Source: Bradyrhizobium sp.
Lineage (GTDB): Bacteria; Pseudomonadota; Alphaproteobacteria; Rhizobiales; Xanthobacteraceae
DNA: 17,564 bases
Direction: 5' to 3'
Assembly (NCBI GenBank): GCA_019243075.1
Contig: JAFAUV010000160.1
Span: forward strand, 1-17,564
The notes beneath the pieces were generated by a model that was not told the origin of the DNA, searched no databases, and was given only the letters and a program-made list of their open reading frames with translations. Of this stretch, positions 7,768 to 14,463 are shown in pieces; position 1 is the first letter of the stretch, and the number at the start of each line of letters is the position of its first letter. The translations under genes and the position numbers were made by a program.

Positions 7768-7880
7768 TTCCGCTCTCCTTCAGCTTCGCGCGGCGGAACA
7801 GATGTCGCGAAGCTACCTTCTTGGCAAGTACTGTAAATTGGGGGATATAGTCCCTGTTTGGATACTAATGGGAAAGCCGC
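7768..7880. promoter_or_regulatory. Divergent promoter/operator between MDR and hxlR-type genes
   Basis: This 113-base gap must hold both promoters. An AT-rich core (about 7824-7868) contains GGGA (7842-7845), TATAG, TCCC (7851-7854): a short inverted repeat with a 5-base spacer. It is flanked by AAGTACT (7826-7832) on one side and GGATACT (7861-7867) on the other. HxlR regulators bind as dimers to such short imperfect palindromes between divergent genes. The exact operator and -10/-35 boxes cannot be fixed by eye. Confidence 0.45.
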
Positions 7881-8252
7881 ATGAAACGCCAAGATTTCGC
7901 ACACCGGCCGGGCTGTGCGGTGGAGGCGACCCTCGACCTGATCGACGGCAAGTGGAAGGGCGTGATCCTGTTTCACCTGCAATCGGGCACGCAGCGCTTT
8001 GGCGAGCTGCGGCGGCGGATGCCGGGCATCACCCAGCGCATGCTGACCAAGCAGCTCCGCGCGCTGGAAGACGACAGACTGATCATCCGCAAGGTCTATG
8101 CCGAAGTGCCGCCGCGGGTGGAATATTGCCTGTCCGAGATCGGCGAGAGTCTCAGGCCCGTGATCGAGACGCTGAAAGCCTGGGGCGAGAGCCATCAGGA
8201 ACGGCTATCCTGCGCCACCGGCACCACAAAAGCGCCGCCGCGCGCGGCCTAG
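7881..8252 (+). CDS. HxlR-family winged-helix transcriptional regulator
   Basis: This is a DNA-binding regulator of the HxlR/MarR-like winged-helix group, 123 residues long, typical of the family. The conserved core is visible: GCAVEATLDLIDGKWKGVIL, RFGELRRRMPGITQRMLTKQ (recognition helix), LRALEDDRLIIRKVY and PPRVEYCLSEIGESL. Cys12 sits just before the first helix, where redox-sensing members such as YodB and QorR carry a reactive cysteine that responds to quinones or disulfide stress. The neighbouring divergent gene encodes a quinone-oxidoreductase-type enzyme, matching the QorR arrangement known from Corynebacterium. This makes an autoregulated redox switch the best guess. The start is ATG 7881 with GGGAAAG upstream. 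The effector is inferred, not shown. Confidence 0.9.
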   Translation: MKRQDFAHRPGCAVEATLDLIDGKWKGVILFHLQSGTQRFGELRRRMPGITQRMLTKQLRALEDDRLIIRKVYAEVPPRVEYCLSEIGESLRPVIETLKAWGESHQERLSCATGTTKAPPRAA

Positions 8253-8318
8253 CTCTGGCGCGCTTCCAACGCGACGTTCACGCGCCTATCTAGGGCCATG
8301 CATTTTGGGATTTACGAG

Positions 8319-9713
8319 ATGAAGCTGATCCGCTCTCTGGCTGTCCTGCTGATTTCCGCCGGCCTCGCCGCGCCGGCGTTCGCCCAGGACCGCAAAGTGC
8401 CGTCCTCGCAGGCGGAGCTGCGGCTCTCCTACGCGCCGATCGTGCAACGGGTGCAGCCGGCTGTGGTCAACGTCTATGCCGCCAAGATCGTGCAGAACCA
8501 CAACCCGTTCCTGGACGATCCGATCTTCCGCCGCTTCTTCGGTCTGCAGGGCGGACCGCAGGAGCAGATGCAGCGCTCGCTCGGCTCCGGCGTCATGGTC
8601 GATCCGTCGGGCCTCGTCGTCACCAACGTGCATGTGATCGAGGGCGCCGACCAGGTGAAGGTCTCGCTGGCGGACAAGCGCGAGTTCGAGGCCGAGATCA
8701 TCCTGAAGGATCCGCGCTCCGACCTTGCCGTGCTCAAGCTGAAGGATGTCCACGAGAAATTCCCGACGCTGGATTTCGCCAACTCGGACGAATTGATGGT
8801 CGGCGACGTCGTGCTCGCCATCGGCAATCCCTTTGGCGTCGGCCAGACCGTAACCCACGGCATCATCTCGGCGCTGGCGCGCACGCAGGTCGGCATCACC
8901 GACTATCAGTTCTTCATCCAGACCGATGCTGCGATCAACCCCGGCAATTCCGGCGGCGCGCTGGTCGACATGACCGGGCGGCTCGCCGGCATCAACACCG
9001 CGATCTATTCGCGCTCCGGCGGCTCGCAAGGCATCGGCTTTGCGATTCCGGCCAACATGGTGCGCGTGGTGGTCGCCTCGGCCAAGAGCGGCGGCAAGGC
9101 GGTGAAACGGCCATGGCTCGGCGCGCGGCTGCAGGCGGTGACGCCGGAGATCGCCGAGAGTCTCGGCCTGCGCTCGCCGACGGGTGCGCTGGTCGCAAGC
9201 GTCGTTCCCAACGGTCCGGCGGCGCGGGCCGGGCTCAAATCGTCCGACCTGATCACGGCGATCGACGGGCAGAGTATCGACGATCCAAACGCCTTCGACT
9301 ACCGCTTTGCCACTCATCCGCTCGGCGGCTCCTCGGAGCTCGACATCCAGCGTGCCGGCAAGCCACTGCGGGTCAACGTGCCGCTGGAAACCGCGCCCGA
9401 TGTCGGCCGCAATGAAATTGTGCTGACCTCGCGCTCGCCGTTCCAGGGCGCCAAGGTTGCCAACATCTCGCCCGCCGTTGCCGACGAATTGCATCTCGAC
9501 GCCGATACCGAAGGCGTCGTCGTCACCGAGATCGCCGATGATTCGACCGCGGCCGGCGTCGGCTTCCAGAAGGGCGACATCATCGTGGCCGTCAACAACA
9601 CCAAGGTTGCGAAGACATCCGACCTCGAAAAGGCGGCCAGCAGCTCGTCGCGGCTCTGGCGGATCACGCTGGTGCGCGGCGGCCAGCAGATCAACGTTAC
9701 GCTCGGCGGATGA
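8319..9713 (+). CDS. degP: Periplasmic serine protease/chaperone, DegP/HtrA family (Do-like)
   Basis: This is a periplasmic quality-control protease. The chosen start, ATG 8319, gives a clean signal peptide MKLIRSLAVLLISAGLAA with cleavage after AFA, and has GGGA 8 bases upstream. The frame also allows ATG 8298, which adds seven residues before the signal and has a poorer ribosome site. Numbered from 8319, the trypsin-like triad is His105 in TNVHVIEG, Asp135 in PRSDLAVLKL, and Ser211 in NPGNSGGALVD, all intact. Two PDZ domains follow (about residues 255-345 and 360-460), with SVVPNGPAARAGLKSSDLIT in the first and AGVGFQKGDIIVAVNN in the second. Length (464 residues) and two PDZ domains fit DegP/DegQ. 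The gene overlaps rarA by ATGA (9710-9713). Confidence 0.93.
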   Translation: MKLIRSLAVLLISAGLAAPAFAQDRKVPSSQAELRLSYAPIVQRVQPAVVNVYAAKIVQNHNPFLDDPIFRRFFGLQGGPQEQMQRSLGSGVMVDPSGLVVTNVHVIEGADQVKVSLADKREFEAEIILKDPRSDLAVLKLKDVHEKFPTLDFANSDELMVGDVVLAIGNPFGVGQTVTHGIISALARTQVGITDYQFFIQTDAAINPGNSGGALVDMTGRLAGINTAIYSRSGGSQGIGFAIPANMVRVVVASAKSGGKAVKRPWLGARLQAVTPEIAESLGLRSPTGALVASVVPNGPAARAGLKSSDLITAIDGQSIDDPNAFDYRFATHPLGGSSELDIQRAGKPLRVNVPLETAPDVGRNEIVLTSRSPFQGAKVANISPAVADELHLDADTEGVVVTEIADDSTAAGVGFQKGDIIVAVNNTKVAKTSDLEKAASSSSRLWRITLVRGGQQINVTLGG

Positions 9714-11047
9714 GTCCGAAACGACCACGCGACGCTAGCGCTACGCTGTTTGCCGCGGCAGGGATGGAGCAGGACGCGCCGCGTCCGCTTCCCGATCGCC
9801 TGCGTCCGCACCACTTGTCCGAGGTCGTCGGCCAGGACCATATCCTCGGTCCCGACGGCGCGCTGACACGCATGCTGGAAACGCGCACGCTCGGCTCGCT
9901 GATCTTCTGGGGGCCGCCGGGCACCGGCAAGACCACGGTGGCGCGGCTGCTGGCTGATGCGACGGAGCTGCATTTCGAGCAGCTTTCCGCGGTGTTCTCC
10001 GGCGTCGCCGACCTGAAGAAGGCGTTCGATGCGGCGCGCGGGCGCCGCGAGACCGGCAGGGGAACGCTGCTCTTCGTCGACGAGGTGCACCGGTTCAACC
10101 GCGCCCAGCAGGATTCATTCCTGCCTGTCATGGAAGACGGCACCGTGGTGCTGGTCGGTGCCACCACGGAAAATCCGTCCTTCGAGCTCAACGCCGCGCT
10201 GCTCTCGCGGGCCCGGGTGCTGGTGTTCCATTCGCTCGACGCGGCCGCGATCGAGAAGCTCTACGCGCATGCGGAGGAAGTTGAAGGAAAAAAGCTGCCG
10301 CTGGACGCCGAGGCGCGCGCGGCGCTGGTGCGGATGGCCGACGGTGACGGCCGCGCCGCGCTGACGCTCGCCGAAGAAGTCTGGCGCTCGGCGCGCGGCG
10401 GCGAAATTTTCAATGCCGCGCAGTTGCAGGAGATTCTGCAGCGGCGCGCGCCGATCTACGACAAATCCGCCGACGGTCATTACAATCTGATCTCTGCGCT
10501 GCACAAGTCGGTGCGCGGCTCCGATCCCGATGCGGCGCTGTACTACCTCGCCCGCATGCTCGATGCGGGCGAAGACCCGCTGTTTCTCGCGCGCCGCGTG
10601 GTGCGGATGGCGGTCGAGGACATCGGCCTTGCCGATCCGCAGGCCCTAATCGTCGCCAACGCCGCCAAGGATGCCTATGATTTCCTCGGCTCGCCGGAAG
10701 GGGAGCTGGCGATCGCGCAGGCGGTGATCTATGTCGCGACCGCGCCGAAATCCAACGCGGCCTACACGGCCTTCGGTGCCGCCAAGCGCGTCGCCAAGGA
10801 GGCGGGCTCGCTCTTGCCGCCCAAGCACATCCTCAACTCGCCGACCAGATTGATGCGAGAGGAAGGCTATGGCGCCGGCTACGAATACGACCACGACACG
10901 CCGGAAGGCTTTTCCGGCCAGGACTACTTCCCGGAAGCGCTCGGACGGCAGAGTTTCTACCATCCGCCCGAGCGCGGCTTCGAGCGCGAGATCAGGAAGC
11001 GCCTCGACTATTGGGCCAAGCTCAGGAAGGAGCGGGGCCCAAGATAA
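9710..11047 (+). CDS. rarA: Replication-associated recombination protein A (RarA/MgsA, AAA+ ATPase)
   Basis: This is a clamp-loader-like AAA+ ATPase acting at stalled replication forks. The 445-residue length fits the family. Walker A is GPPGTGKTT (68-76) and Walker B is LLFVDEVHRFNRAQQD (120-135). Sensor 1 is GATTENPSFELNAALLSRAR, the hallmark RarA/Mgs1 stretch. The C-terminal tetramerisation part contains SALHKSVRGSDPDAALYYLA, EDIGLADPQA and LLPPKHILNSPTRLMREEGY. The start ATG overlaps the degP stop codon, so the DNA repair gene is translationally coupled to the protease gene. The gene ends 4 bases before the stop of the minus-strand LON-domain gene, giving a tight convergent junction. Confidence 0.94.
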   Translation: MSPKRPRDASATLFAAAGMEQDAPRPLPDRLRPHHLSEVVGQDHILGPDGALTRMLETRTLGSLIFWGPPGTGKTTVARLLADATELHFEQLSAVFSGVADLKKAFDAARGRRETGRGTLLFVDEVHRFNRAQQDSFLPVMEDGTVVLVGATTENPSFELNAALLSRARVLVFHSLDAAAIEKLYAHAEEVEGKKLPLDAEARAALVRMADGDGRAALTLAEEVWRSARGGEIFNAAQLQEILQRRAPIYDKSADGHYNLISALHKSVRGSDPDAALYYLARMLDAGEDPLFLARRVVRMAVEDIGLADPQALIVANAAKDAYDFLGSPEGELAIAQAVIYVATAPKSNAAYTAFGAAKRVAKEAGSLLPPKHILNSPTRLMREEGYGAGYEYDHDTPEGFSGQDYFPEALGRQSFYHPPERGFEREIRKRLDYWAKLRKERGPR

Positions 11048-11051
11048 GGCC

Positions 11052-11831
11052 TCACGGCGAGGGCAATCCCGCCTTCATCAAGGCAAGAACGGTCTCGAGC
11101 CGCGTGACGACATCGCTGGTCTCCAGCGCCTGCTGCTTTTTTTCGATACCAACTCTTAGCTGCGAAGCAACCATGTCGGCGAGCACGCCAGGCTCCTGCG
11201 AATAACCGTGAAGATGTGGCGGGACAGCCGCGTTGGCGTAGGTCGGGTAGACATCCAGCACCTCGCGCATCCGCGCGAAAGCTTCCGGATCGGCGCCGCG
11301 CGTTTCTTCGATCGGCTCGATGTCGGCTGCCAGAAAGTCGCCAGCGTGTGGCCTGACGATCGCAGCACGCGTGGAGCAGGACACCTTGACCCGCCAATTT
11401 CGGTTCGGCAGCTCCACGCGTTGAATGATGTCGGCGGTGACGCCGATCGAATACAGCGCCGTGAAGTCGGGATCGTCATCCTGCTGCCGCTTCTGCGCGA
11501 CCACGAAGAGGCGACCATCGCCGGCGATTGCGCTCTCGATGGCGCGCTTGGTCTTGTCGCGCCCGACGAAGATCGACGTCATGACTTGCGGAAAGAACAC
11601 GACATCCCGCATGGGCGTGATCGGAAGCGAGGTGCCGCCAAGCGACGGCGGCTTGGCGGCGGGTACCGTCTCGGTCGCCTGAATGGCGGCCGACAGCACG
11701 TTCCAGTCATGAAAGCCAAGGGTCTTGGCAACGAGCTCGAGGCTTTCACTGTGGGAGAGGCTGATGGATTTGGTTTTCAGCGTGTCGCGCAGCGTTTGCG
11801 CCATAGCTTTTGCGTCGCGGAAATCGCGCAT
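11052..11831 (-). CDS. LON substrate-binding-domain protein lacking AAA+ and protease domains
   Basis: This 259-residue protein joins two parts. Residues about 1-50 form a helical module (DAKAMAQTLRDTLKTKSIS, LSHSESLELVAKTLGFHDWN) of a kind I recall at the front of some glyoxalase-superfamily proteins. Residues about 68-255 follow the entire Lon protease N-terminal domain. The opening LPITPMRDVVFFPQVMTSIF matches Lon's LPVLPLRDxVVFP. FVGRDKTKRAIE, LFVVAQKRQQDDDPDF and YSIGVTADIIQRVELPNRN then follow, and the Lon-like helical end is VLADMVASQLRVGIEKKQQA with VVTRLETVLALM. It stops where Lon's ATPase would begin. No Walker motif or Ser-Lys dyad is present. A role as substrate binder, Lon adaptor or competitor is inference. 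Ribosome site AGAGGAA precedes ATG 11831. It lies opposite to the surrounding genes. Confidence 0.85.
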   Translation of the reverse strand: MRDFRDAKAMAQTLRDTLKTKSISLSHSESLELVAKTLGFHDWNVLSAAIQATETVPAAKPPSLGGTSLPITPMRDVVFFPQVMTSIFVGRDKTKRAIESAIAGDGRLFVVAQKRQQDDDPDFTALYSIGVTADIIQRVELPNRNWRVKVSCSTRAAIVRPHAGDFLAADIEPIEETRGADPEAFARMREVLDVYPTYANAAVPPHLHGYSQEPGVLADMVASQLRVGIEKKQQALETSDVVTRLETVLALMKAGLPSP

Positions 11832-12008
11832 GGATGGTTCCTCTGCTTTGGCGAACGGGAAAATCAGGCGCTTGCGTTACTGACGCGTTCGCTTGGGGCA
11901 AAGGAGGCCTTAAAGCGGCTTGATACATTCACCATGCCCGAAAGGGCGCAAGCAGCGGGTCGTATCCACCCGTGAAAAAATATGCGCCCGGATCGGCGCC
12001 CTGTCAAT

Positions 12009-12026
12009 GCGAGCGTGAGGGCTCGC
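12009..12026. other. Perfect hairpin in the gap before higB
   Basis: GCGAGC (12009-12014) and GCTCGC (12021-12026) pair with a 6-base loop and are followed by CTTTACTGTTT. It sits in the 240-base gap between the divergent LON-domain and higB genes. It could be a weak terminator for transcripts entering from the left or part of an operator. A smaller GCCC-GAAA-GGGC hairpin lies at 11936-11947. No gene is seen in the gap. Confidence 0.3.
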
Positions 12027-12033
12027 CTTTACT

Positions 12034-12051
12034 GTTTACGTAACCCATAAT
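12034..12051 (+). promoter_or_regulatory. Candidate higBA promoter/operator
   Basis: The perfect palindrome TTACGTAA (12036-12043), within GTTTACGTAAC (12034-12044), abuts CATAAT (12046-12051), a good -10-like box. The antitoxin HigA usually represses its own operon by binding a palindrome over the promoter, and this is the only such site before higB. A -10 here would put the transcript start after 12054, which favours GTG 12072 as the toxin start. No clear -35 box is visible. Confidence 0.35.
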
Positions 12052-12071
12052 TCTTGCTAGCGCTCATCCGT

Positions 12072-12356
12072 GTGATCGTTAGCTATCGGGACAAAGCGAC
12101 CGAGCGGTTCGCCTTGGGGCGCCACGTTAAGGAGTTCTCGGGCTTTGCCCGGCAAGCGGAAATGCGCCTCGACCGGCTGGATGCGGCCACTAGCCTCGCC
12201 GATTTGGCGGCATTGCCGGGCAATCGACTTGAAGCGCTGAAGGGCAATCGCGCCGGCCAGTTCTCGATCCGGATAAACGATCAGTGGGGTATCTGCTTTT
12301 CGTGGCCTGAGGGATCGCCGGGCCCCGTGGACGTGGAGATCGTCGACTATCACTGA
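12072..12356 (+). CDS. higB: HigB-type toxin (RelE/ParE superfamily mRNA interferase)
   Basis: This is the toxin of a type II toxin-antitoxin pair; HigB proteins cleave mRNA on the ribosome. The chosen start GTG 12072 gives a 94-residue protein beginning MIVSYRDKATERF, matching the usual MIxSFxxKxxxxF opening of HigB. A TTG at 12054 would add six residues with no family support. Conserved family features are the basic helix FARQAEMRLDRLDAATSLADLA, LPGNRLEALKGNRAGQFSIR, NDQWGICF and the terminal VEIVDYH. The length is normal and no disruption is seen, so it is probably functional. The toxin precedes the antitoxin, the standard higBA order, with 3 bases between the genes. Confidence 0.88.
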   Translation: MIVSYRDKATERFALGRHVKEFSGFARQAEMRLDRLDAATSLADLAALPGNRLEALKGNRAGQFSIRINDQWGICFSWPEGSPGPVDVEIVDYH

Positions 12357-12359
12357 AGG

Positions 12360-12686
12360 ATGACTATCTTGGCCCGTACCCCTATCCATCCCGGCGAACA
12401 CCTCGCTGAAGAATTGCGCGAGATCGGCATCACTGCCGCCGAGCTTTCGCGTCAGATCGACGTGCCCGTGAACCGTATCACCGGCATCATTCATGGCCAG
12501 CGTGGCATTACCGCCGACACCGCGTTGCGGCTCGCACACTGGTTCGGCAGCACGCCGCAATTCTGGATGAACTTGCAGCAACTCTACGAACTGCGGCTTG
12601 CGGAAAGCGAAGTTGGCGCCGAGATCGCCGCGCTGCCGCGCCGCGCCGGCAAATCGCCGTCGCGCAAGCTTGGGAAGACCGCATGA
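12360..12686 (+). CDS. higA: HigA-type antitoxin (XRE-family helix-turn-helix)
   Basis: This is the antitoxin and DNA-binding repressor partner of HigB, 108 residues long. The opening RTPIHPGEHLAEELREIGIT leads into a helix-turn-helix (about residues 22-60: AAELSRQIDVPVNRITGIIH, then GQRGITADTALRLAHWFG). The family tail STPQFWMNLQQLYELRLAES follows. GAAGG, overlapping the higB stop, serves as ribosome site for ATG 12360; a TTG at 12369 giving MARTPIHPGE is an alternative. The C-terminus is basic (RRAGKSPSRKLGKTA). The TGA stop overlaps the ATG of the rluC-like gene (12683-12686), an unusual coupling of an antitoxin to an rRNA-modification gene. Confidence 0.92.
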   Translation: MTILARTPIHPGEHLAEELREIGITAAELSRQIDVPVNRITGIIHGQRGITADTALRLAHWFGSTPQFWMNLQQLYELRLAESEVGAEIAALPRRAGKSPSRKLGKTA

Positions 12687-13912
12687 GCCGACGGATCAAA
12701 CGAAGTATAGGCCCCGGCGTGCGGACGAAGGCTGCGCGACCTCATCGTGATTTCCGCCAATCCGGGCGGCCGGCAAGCCACCGCCCGGGCGACAAGCCTG
12801 CGCGATTTGCCGAGAAGCGCGGCGAACATCGCCAAGAGCAACCGAGTCGGGAAAAACACCGCCGCGAAGAGCCGCAGGCCCGGTTCGACGCGCCGACGGC
12901 AAAGGTCGGGCTGCCGCTGCCGACTAAGGTCCAGACCGTGCTGGTGACGGAGGACGAGGACAACATGCGGGTCGACCGCTTTCTCGAGGCGCGGTTTCCG
13001 GGGCTGTCGTTCTCCCATATCCAGCGCATCGTCCGCAAAGGCGAGTTGCGCGTCAACGGCAAGCGCGCCGACAGCAAGGACCGGCTGGAGGCGGGGCAGA
13101 GCGTGCGCATTCCGCCGCTGCGGCTCGAGGCGCCGAAGGCGGCGGCCGCGCTCTCGGAAGCCGAGCAGCGCACGCTGCAACAGCTGAAGGAGATGACGCT
13201 GTACGAGGACGACGACGTCCTGGTGCTGAACAAGCCGGCCGGGCTCGCGGTGCAGGGCGGCTCCGGCACCACGCGCCATGTCGACCAGATGCTGGAGGTG
13301 ATGCGCGACGCCAGGGGCCAAAAGCCGCGGCTGGTGCACCGGCTCGACAAGGAGACCGCGGGCTGTCTCCTGGTTGCCAAGACGCGTTTCGCGGCCACGC
13401 ATCTGACCGGCGCCTTCCGCCATCGCTCGGCGCGCAAAATCTATTGGGCGCTGGTTGCCGGCGTCCCGAAGCCGAAGCAGGGCCGCATCTCGACCTATCT
13501 CGCCAAGGAGGGGAACGAGGAAGACAGCATCATGCGCATTGCTGCCCATGGCGATGAGGGCGCGAGCCACGCGGTAACCTATTATGCGGTGGTCGAGACC
13601 TCGGCGACCAAGCTCGCCTGGGTGTCGCTAAAGCCGGTCACCGGCCGCACGCACCAGCTGCGCGCGCATATGGCCCATATCGATCACGCCATCGTCGGCG
13701 ATCCCAAATATTTCAACAAGGAGAACTGGCAGCTGCCCGGCGGCCTGCAGAACCGGCTGCATCTCTTGGCCCGCCGCCTCGTCATCCCGCATCCGCGCGG
13801 CGGCGTGATCGACGCCACCGCGCCGCTGCCGCCGCATATGCTGCAATCCTGGAATCTGCTCGGGCTGGAAGCCGACCGCTTCGATCCGATCGAGCACGCG
13901 CCGGAGGAGTAG
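12683..13912 (+). CDS. rluC: RluC/RluD-type 23S rRNA pseudouridine synthase
   Basis: This enzyme converts specific uridines of 23S rRNA to pseudouridine. The 409 residues divide into three parts. A very basic, low-complexity N-terminal extension spans residues 1 to about 78 (rich in Arg, Lys, His). An S4 RNA-binding domain follows (about 94-140: MRVDRFLEARFPGLSFSHIQ, RIVRKGELRVNGKR). The catalytic domain starts with LYEDDDVLVLNKPAGLAVQGG. The catalytic aspartate is Asp222 in RLVHRLDKETAG, and PVTGRTHQLRAHMAHIDHAI is the typical C-terminal motif. E. coli RluC lacks such a long tail, so part of it may be non-coding; the true start could lie downstream of ATG 12683. At that start it overlaps higA by ATGA. 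RluC is favoured over RluD by domain match only. Confidence 0.9.
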   Translation: MSRRIKRSIGPGVRTKAARPHRDFRQSGRPASHRPGDKPARFAEKRGEHRQEQPSREKHRREEPQARFDAPTAKVGLPLPTKVQTVLVTEDEDNMRVDRFLEARFPGLSFSHIQRIVRKGELRVNGKRADSKDRLEAGQSVRIPPLRLEAPKAAAALSEAEQRTLQQLKEMTLYEDDDVLVLNKPAGLAVQGGSGTTRHVDQMLEVMRDARGQKPRLVHRLDKETAGCLLVAKTRFAATHLTGAFRHRSARKIYWALVAGVPKPKQGRISTYLAKEGNEEDSIMRIAAHGDEGASHAVTYYAVVETSATKLAWVSLKPVTGRTHQLRAHMAHIDHAIVGDPKYFNKENWQLPGGLQNRLHLLARRLVIPHPRGGVIDATAPLPPHMLQSWNLLGLEADRFDPIEHAPEE

Positions 13913-13936
13913 CAAGCCGCCGGGTTATGGCGTACC

Positions 13937-14380
13937 TCAGTTCTTGAACTGATCCAGGAACATCCGCAGCGAGTCGTGCGGGCTCTCGACGTCGGTGATC
14001 ACCCAGCCCTCCGGGCCATTCACCAGGATGAAGTTCAGCGTCACCGCGCGGCCCTCATTGTCAAAATTCGCGGCGACATAGGTTTGGTCGAATTGCCGGC
14101 GCAGGATCGAGATCGAGACGGCGCCGAGCTTCCAGGTCGTGCTCTGCACCAGGAAGTCATAGGGTTCGTGGCTGGCCGAGCGCCAGGCCTTGCGCAGGCT
14201 TGGATCGAAGAATTTCTGCGCGGTCGCCGTGTCGCGGGGCAGGCCGCGGGAGAACTCGGGCGCACCCCGGCCGTAATAGGCATAGACGTTGCGGACCAGT
14301 GATTCCGGTGTCCGGAACCCGGCCTCGGTGGCGGTCGGACCGCCGAGCAACACGAGAAGCGCTGCAAAAACCCGTCGCAT
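13937..14380 (-). CDS. Secreted DUF3828-like protein of unknown function
   Basis: This is a small exported protein of 147 residues. The N-terminal 20 residues (MRRVFAALLVLLGGPTATEA) form a Sec signal peptide. The mature part opens TPESLVRNVYAYYGRGAPEF, resembling the xxxFVxxxYxxY start of DUF3828-type (cystatin/NTF2-like) periplasmic proteins. It continues FFDPSLRKAWRSA, a central beta-rich half, and WVITDVESPHDSLRMFLDQF at the end. No function is known for this type. It is transcribed opposite to rluC (convergent, 24 bases between stops) and divergent from the ATP12 gene. Its start codon lies inside one arm of an 11-bp inverted repeat whose other arm holds the ATP12 start. The family match is from memory and moderate. 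Confidence 0.8.
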   Translation of the reverse strand: MRRVFAALLVLLGGPTATEAGFRTPESLVRNVYAYYGRGAPEFSRGLPRDTATAQKFFDPSLRKAWRSASHEPYDFLVQSTTWKLGAVSISILRRQFDQTYVAANFDNEGRAVTLNFILVNGPEGWVITDVESPHDSLRMFLDQFKN

Positions 14381-14463
14381 GCAGGCTCGCTTTATTTGCC
14401 TGCATTCCTATCATAATCAGGGACCGAATTGATACGACCCGGGGGAAGCAGGGCCTGCATGCG
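14376..14463. repeat. 11-bp inverted repeat holding both divergent start codons
   Basis: CGCATGCAGGC at 14376-14386 and GCCTGCATGCG at 14453-14463 are perfect reverse complements. The left arm contains the start codon of the DUF3828-like gene (minus strand), and the right arm contains the ATP12 start (plus strand). So both mRNAs begin translation within the same 11-mer. A third partial copy, GCCTGCAT, lies at 14398-14405 and pairs with the left arm as an 8-bp stem. The 78-base gap also holds CATAAT (14412-14417), a possible -10 box for the ATP12 gene. Confidence 0.6.

Noticed and set aside
6736..7836. 366-codon plus-strand open frame opposite the MDR gene
   Set aside because: The minus-strand MDR protein has an intact Rossmann motif and a strong ribosome site; the plus frame is its Arg/Asp-rich shadow.
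8286..9728. 480-codon open frame on the minus strand, antisense to the DegP gene
   Set aside because: The plus strand encodes a complete DegP with triad and PDZ domains. The antisense frame has low-complexity Arg/Asp/His-rich sequence typical of the reverse frame of GC-rich genes.
11208..11975. 255-codon plus-strand open frame opposite the LON-domain gene
   Set aside because: The minus strand gives a clear Lon N-domain; the plus frame lacks motifs and ends in the intergenic gap.
11832..12071. Possible tRNA or small RNA in the gap before higB
   Set aside because: No cloverleaf or TTCGANTC-type T-loop was found; only small hairpins and a promoter-like patch are visible.
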